A DNA stretch of 15,625 nucleotides from Betaproteobacteria bacterium (lineage in GTDB: Bacteria > Pseudomonadota > Gammaproteobacteria > Burkholderiales > Casimicrobiaceae), in contig PLYG01000048.1 in NCBI GenBank assembly GCA_003153335.1, positions 5,825-21,449 on the forward strand, read 5' to 3'. The notes under the pieces are model-generated. The model was not told the origin of the DNA. It worked only from the letters and a program-made list of their open reading frames with translations, and did not search any database. Made by a program: the position numbers and the translations under genes. Below are positions 12,957-15,625 of the stretch, piece after piece; positions within the stretch are counted from its first letter, which is position 1, and each line of letters opens with the position of its first letter.

Positions 12957-13580
12957 TCAGCCCTCTACGATGATGCGTACTCTGCGATTCGCAGCATCCT
13001 CGGGATTCTTTGGATCGGCGAGTTCGGTGGAGCCTTTGCCAACCGCTTTCAGCTTTCCAGACGGGATTGAGTGCTTGGTGGCGAGAAAGTTCTTGACCGA
13101 CTGCGCCCGTCTGAGGGACAGAACCTTGTTGTACGCTGCGCTTCCCTTGGCATCGGTGTGGCCCTCCAGGACAAACTCCTTGGCGCCGGACAGTTCCTTC
13201 GACTTCAACGCTTCGCCGAGCTGGTCCAGGACGTCCTTGCCATCGTTGGTCAGCCGGTCCGAGTTGAATTCGAACGGAATCTCGAGGTCGAGCGCCCGTG
13301 CTTGCGGCTTTCCTGACGGCGCGGCTGCAGCGGCCGTGGCTGGCGCATCCGGAGTCGCCGGTTTCCCGGAATCGCCGCTGCCGATCGACAAGCCGCGGGT
13401 GCGGAAGGCCGGAGTCGACTGCCCGGCAGCGGGGCTCAATGCCTGCACAATCTCGGCCTTGGTTGGTTTGCCGCGCAACGTGCCTACCTCTTGCGCAAGT
13501 ACACTGGTGCAAAATGCGACGGCGCCAACAATGGTGATCGCCGCGAGCGTGCTGCGGACGGGAAAGCCTGGGTTATGCAT
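12957..13580 (-). CDS. OmpA-family peptidoglycan-binding protein
   Basis: A 207-residue exported protein. A signal peptide spans 1-29 (CTSVLA before QEVG). A Pro/Ala-rich linker lies at about 70-95, and an OmpA C-terminal domain at about 96-207. EGHTDAKGSAAYN (139-151) and LSLRRAQSV (154-162) contain the Asp143 and Arg158 expected to grip diaminopimelate. ANRRVRI (197-203) closes the domain. There is no beta-barrel and no lipobox, so it is probably a soluble or loosely bound periplasmic wall-binding protein. ATG 13580 follows a strong AAAGGAG with ideal spacing. It is the first gene of the minus-strand group with the HELSH protein and the caspase. The wall anchor may localise those two enzymes; that link is inferred from position. 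The 250-bp divergent gap to 13831 holds its promoter, which I could not place with confidence. Confidence 0.92.
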   Translation of the reverse strand: MHNPGFPVRSTLAAITIVGAVAFCTSVLAQEVGTLRGKPTKAEIVQALSPAAGQSTPAFRTRGLSIGSGDSGKPATPDAPATAAAAAPSGKPQARALDLEIPFEFNSDRLTNDGKDVLDQLGEALKSKELSGAKEFVLEGHTDAKGSAAYNKVLSLRRAQSVKNFLATKHSIPSGKLKAVGKGSTELADPKNPEDAANRRVRIIVEG

Positions 13581-13830
13581 GGAATTCTCCTTTCCTACGG
13601 GTGTGAATAAATCCTGTTCCTGAGTTGCACTTGGCGCCGGATTCGTTCAAAACTTCGGCGGTGGCATTTTCGACGGGGGGCGAGCCGCGCTAATTTAACA
13701 CGATCGTTGCCAAATGCAATCTCTGCGAATGCTGTTATACGATATGTCGATTGACAAATTTCCTCCCGCGACGCCGGCTGGTCATCCTCCCGGGAGTTCG
13801 CTTCAGAGACCTTGCGCGCGGGAGCGATCT

Positions 13831-14754
13831 ATGAACCGAGGCGAGATGCCGGTGCGATTCACCGTGTCCGAATCCGCGGCCAAGGGGCGCGGACACATCA
13901 CGACAAATGACGTCTGCCTGACACGGGCTCGATGCTTGTTGCTCTGCGTCGTGGCCGCGTGGCTGGCATGTGGTTGCGGCGGGTTACGGGTCCGTGCCGA
14001 TGAAGTTGCCGCAGCGGCCGCGTTCGCCAGGACCACGGTTCGCGGCACACAGTTCCTGCACGTCGCCTATAGTGCAGAGGACGCTGGTTCGCGAGCGCCC
14101 ATCTGGGTCTACATCGAGGGCGACGGGGTGCCGTGGATCAACGAGACGGTTCCATCAGGCGATCCGACACCGCGCAACCTGATTGCGCTCGACATGATGG
14201 CCAAGGGTACGCGGCCGGCTGTTTACCTGGGGCGGCCGTGCTATTTCGGGACCGCCGACCGCGCACCCTGCGAGCCGGTATGGTGGACGCATCGACGCTT
14301 CAGTCCGGAAGTAGCGGTCAGCATGGTCGCCGCGCTCCGTCGATTCGTTGTGGAAAGAGGCTGGACGGGCAGGCCTATCAACCTGGTCGGCTTCAGCGGC
14401 GGCGGCACGCTGGCGACCTTGATGGCTGCCCGCATGGATAGCGTATGCGCGTTGATCACGTTGGCCAGTCCGCTGGATATTGACGAATGGACGGCCAGTC
14501 GCGGCTATTCGCCTCTTGCGGGATCGGAGAATCCTGCACAGCTTCCGCCGCTCCCCGGCGGCTTGCGGCAACTGCATCTTCGAGGAGAACGCGACCAGGT
14601 CGTATCGCCCGACAACGGGAACGAGTTCCGGCGCCGGAATCCTGCTGCGCAGTTCCGTGTTATCGCGAAGGTCGACCATGGTGCCGCGTGGGTCGCTGTT
14701 TGGGAAAACCTGCTCAAGGAAAAACTGGATTCCGCTGTCGCCGATTGTTCATGA
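13831..14754 (+). CDS. Exported or membrane-anchored alpha/beta-hydrolase
   Basis: A 307-residue serine hydrolase of unknown substrate. The nucleophile elbow GFSGGG puts Ser189 at its centre. GERDQVV gives a likely acid, Asp255, and KVDHGAAW the His283. YIEGDGVPW (94-102) resembles the oxyanion-hole strand. The N-terminus is odd: about 33 hydrophilic residues precede a hydrophobic Cys-rich segment, LLLCVVAAWLACGCGG (36-51). The Cys there is not in a good lipobox, so a signal anchor is as likely as a lipoprotein. ATG 13831 is chosen because GGGAG stands seven bases upstream. An ATG at 13714 (346 residues) lies upstream of a possible extended -10, TGTTATAC (13733-13740). It is divergent from the ompA-like gene and may share its regulatory gap. 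A late start within the hydrophobic region cannot be excluded. Confidence 0.82.
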   Translation: MNRGEMPVRFTVSESAAKGRGHITTNDVCLTRARCLLLCVVAAWLACGCGGLRVRADEVAAAAAFARTTVRGTQFLHVAYSAEDAGSRAPIWVYIEGDGVPWINETVPSGDPTPRNLIALDMMAKGTRPAVYLGRPCYFGTADRAPCEPVWWTHRRFSPEVAVSMVAALRRFVVERGWTGRPINLVGFSGGGTLATLMAARMDSVCALITLASPLDIDEWTASRGYSPLAGSENPAQLPPLPGGLRQLHLRGERDQVVSPDNGNEFRRRNPAAQFRVIAKVDHGAAWVAVWENLLKEKLDSAVADCS

Positions 14755-15410
14755 CCCATATCCGGCTCCGGGATTCCTGCTGAAGAGCTCGACATCGTGC
14801 CGCAAATGGTAGCGGAAGCGTTATGATTCGTAATAGAGAGCAGATTGGCGGCCCTGGAAGTTTTGCTTGCGCAAGCGCCGGAAAGCCCGCAGTGCCGCAG
14901 TGCCGCAGACGGCGCGACGGCCGGGCTGTTCCCGGTGGATGGTCCTGCGCACCCAAAAGCGGTGAGTAAAGCGCCATGAAGTGCCAATGGAGTGGAACGC
15001 GGGCCGTTGCTGGAGATCGCTTCTAAGATATTGATTAAAATAAGAAAAATAACTCGAAAAAGAGGCTTCAGCGAATTGCGCAGGCGGTCCGTCGAGGAAA
15101 CGACAATGCGTCCCGATAAAGCGACAATCATTCTGCGCCGCGGTCAGCAACCCTGCTGGCTTTTTCAGCCCGGTGTCGTCGCAATGCCGGTAGCGCGCGC
15201 TAGGGCTGCGTGTCGCTGTTAATTGGTGACAATCCCGGACATTTGTATTCTAATGGCAACTTCATCGCGAGCTCCCACCCGGTAAGAACCCGATCGCGAT
15301 AAAAAGTGAACGATTCCCGGGGTGGCTGCAACTTAGAATGCAAACGCGGTTTCGCGTGACGCCCGGAGTAAAAAGGGTACTGTTGTTCAACTTCACTGTA
15401 AGGAGAAGCC
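14755..15410. other. 656-bp gene-poor region with AT-rich island and terminator
   Basis: No convincing gene is seen on either strand. Visible elements are a 12-bp palindrome GCTTGCGCAAGC (14865-14876), a tandem 8-bp repeat CGCAGTGC (14888-14903), an AT-rich patch (about 15020-15060) unlike the surroundings, the terminator at 15143-15165, and a weak promoter-like pair TTGGTG/TATTCT with 17-bp spacing (15223-15251) that could serve the gene at 15411. The AT-rich patch followed about 100 nt later by a terminator could bound a small RNA. Confidence 0.5.
15143..15165 (+). terminator. Rho-independent terminator
   Basis: A 7-bp stem (GTCAGCA / TGCTGGC, one T-G wobble) with a 4-nt ACCC loop is followed at once by TTTTT (15161-15165). 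It is oriented on the plus strand, 389 bp after the hydrolase stop and 246 bp before the next gene. It ends either a long 3' UTR of the hydrolase or a separate short transcript. Confidence 0.7.
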
Positions 15411-15625
15411 ATGAAACTGAAACACAAAGTAGTTGCCATCGCGATTGCCACCCTGTTTGCAGGTGTTGCCTTTGCCCAGTCGACGTCGAAAGTGAACGTC
15501 GACGCCATCAATCAAAGCCAATCCGGCATGTTGAACAAACAGGAAATGGACCTTGGTAATGCAAAGGCTGGCGGCAAGTCTGACGTTACGCTCAAGAACG
15601 TCAACCAGAGCCAGTCCGGGATGCT
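15411..15625 (+). CDS. Secreted repeat protein with NQSQSGML repeats, 3' end beyond window
   Basis: The first 72 residues are visible. A typical signal peptide spans 1-22 (MKLKHKVVAIAIATL… ending AFA before QSTS). Two copies of NQSQSGML follow at 34-41 and 65-72, a period of 31 residues. LNKQEMDLGNA follows the first copy. Regular Asn/Gln/Ser/Gly spacing in a 20-to-30-residue repeat resembles curlin-type or beta-solenoid secreted proteins, but the unit is longer than in CsgA and I cannot name the family. ATG 15411 follows a strong AAGGAG with good spacing. No partner genes (chaperone, secretion pore) are in the window; they may lie to the right. The codons of the two repeats differ at several third positions, so the duplication is not very recent. 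Confidence 0.8.
   Translation, partial: MKLKHKVVAIAIATLFAGVAFAQSTSKVNVDAINQSQSGMLNKQEMDLGNAKAGGKSDVTLKNVNQSQSGM

Noticed and set aside
13714..13830. N-terminal extension of the hydrolase from ATG 13714
   Set aside because: There is no ribosome-binding site at that ATG, a possible -10 lies within the extension, and ATG 13831 has a clear GGGAG.
14865..14903. Palindrome and 8-bp repeats as the end of a mobile element
   Set aside because: No transposase, terminal inverted repeats or target duplication could be found nearby.
14821..15150. Minus-strand frame of about 109 codons in the gene-poor region
   Set aside because: It has no ribosome-binding site, no recognisable motif and an odd composition; overlapping frames of similar size exist on both strands.

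Overview
The window is GC-rich and tightly packed, with GTG and TTG starts, 4-bp ATGA/GTGA gene overlaps and Shine-Dalgarno sites. A Bug-type (tripartite tricarboxylate transporter) solute receptor beside a Rieske oxygenase and amidohydrolases is typical of Betaproteobacteria, most likely Burkholderiales. That placement is an inference from gene families, not a phylogeny. No rRNA, tRNA, CRISPR array or intact insertion sequence was seen.

Region 1 (1-3590, minus strand) reads right to left: a mercuric-reductase/lipoamide-dehydrogenase-like flavoprotein, a TVP38/TMEM64 membrane protein (ATGA overlap), a 3' remnant of a DUF547 gene, a metallophosphoesterase with a degenerate first metal motif, and the start of a family-2 glycosyltransferase cut by the window edge. 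This looks like a membrane/redox accessory cluster of the kind found with rSAM/selenodomain-associated transferases. Its substrate is unknown.

Region 2 (3591-9711) is a catabolic locus. A good sigma-70 promoter with CCGCGG palindromes precedes a periplasmic Bug receptor. The receptor is followed by a triplicated 11-bp repeat, a possible 20-codon micro-ORF, a Rieske ring-hydroxylating oxygenase and a GhrA-type 2-hydroxyacid dehydrogenase. Convergent to these, and sharing a CTAG stop overlap, lie a divergent M20 amidohydrolase and an M20C allantoate/N-carbamoyl-amino-acid amidohydrolase. The latter is preceded by the last 42 codons of a PuuE-like polysaccharide-deacetylase/allantoinase gene. 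Uptake, ring oxidation, 2-oxoacid reduction and amide hydrolysis could together degrade an N-containing (hetero)aromatic or ureide-type compound.

Region 3 (9772-13580, minus strand) is the most unusual part. A probable three-gene operon encodes exported proteins: an OmpA-like peptidoglycan-binding protein, an HELSH zincin-like putative metalloprotease with an Ala/Pro/Thr linker, and a Sel1-repeat/coiled-coil protein ending in a caspase (C14) domain with an intact His-Cys dyad. It abuts the broken PuuE gene, so its left end marks a rearrangement. A possible role is an envelope-anchored two-protease cascade.

Region 4 (13581-15625, plus strand) holds a divergently transcribed exported alpha/beta-hydrolase. 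A 656-bp gene-poor stretch with a clear Rho-independent terminator follows. Last comes the start of a secreted protein with 31-residue NQSQSGML repeats, possibly amyloid-like, cut by the window edge.
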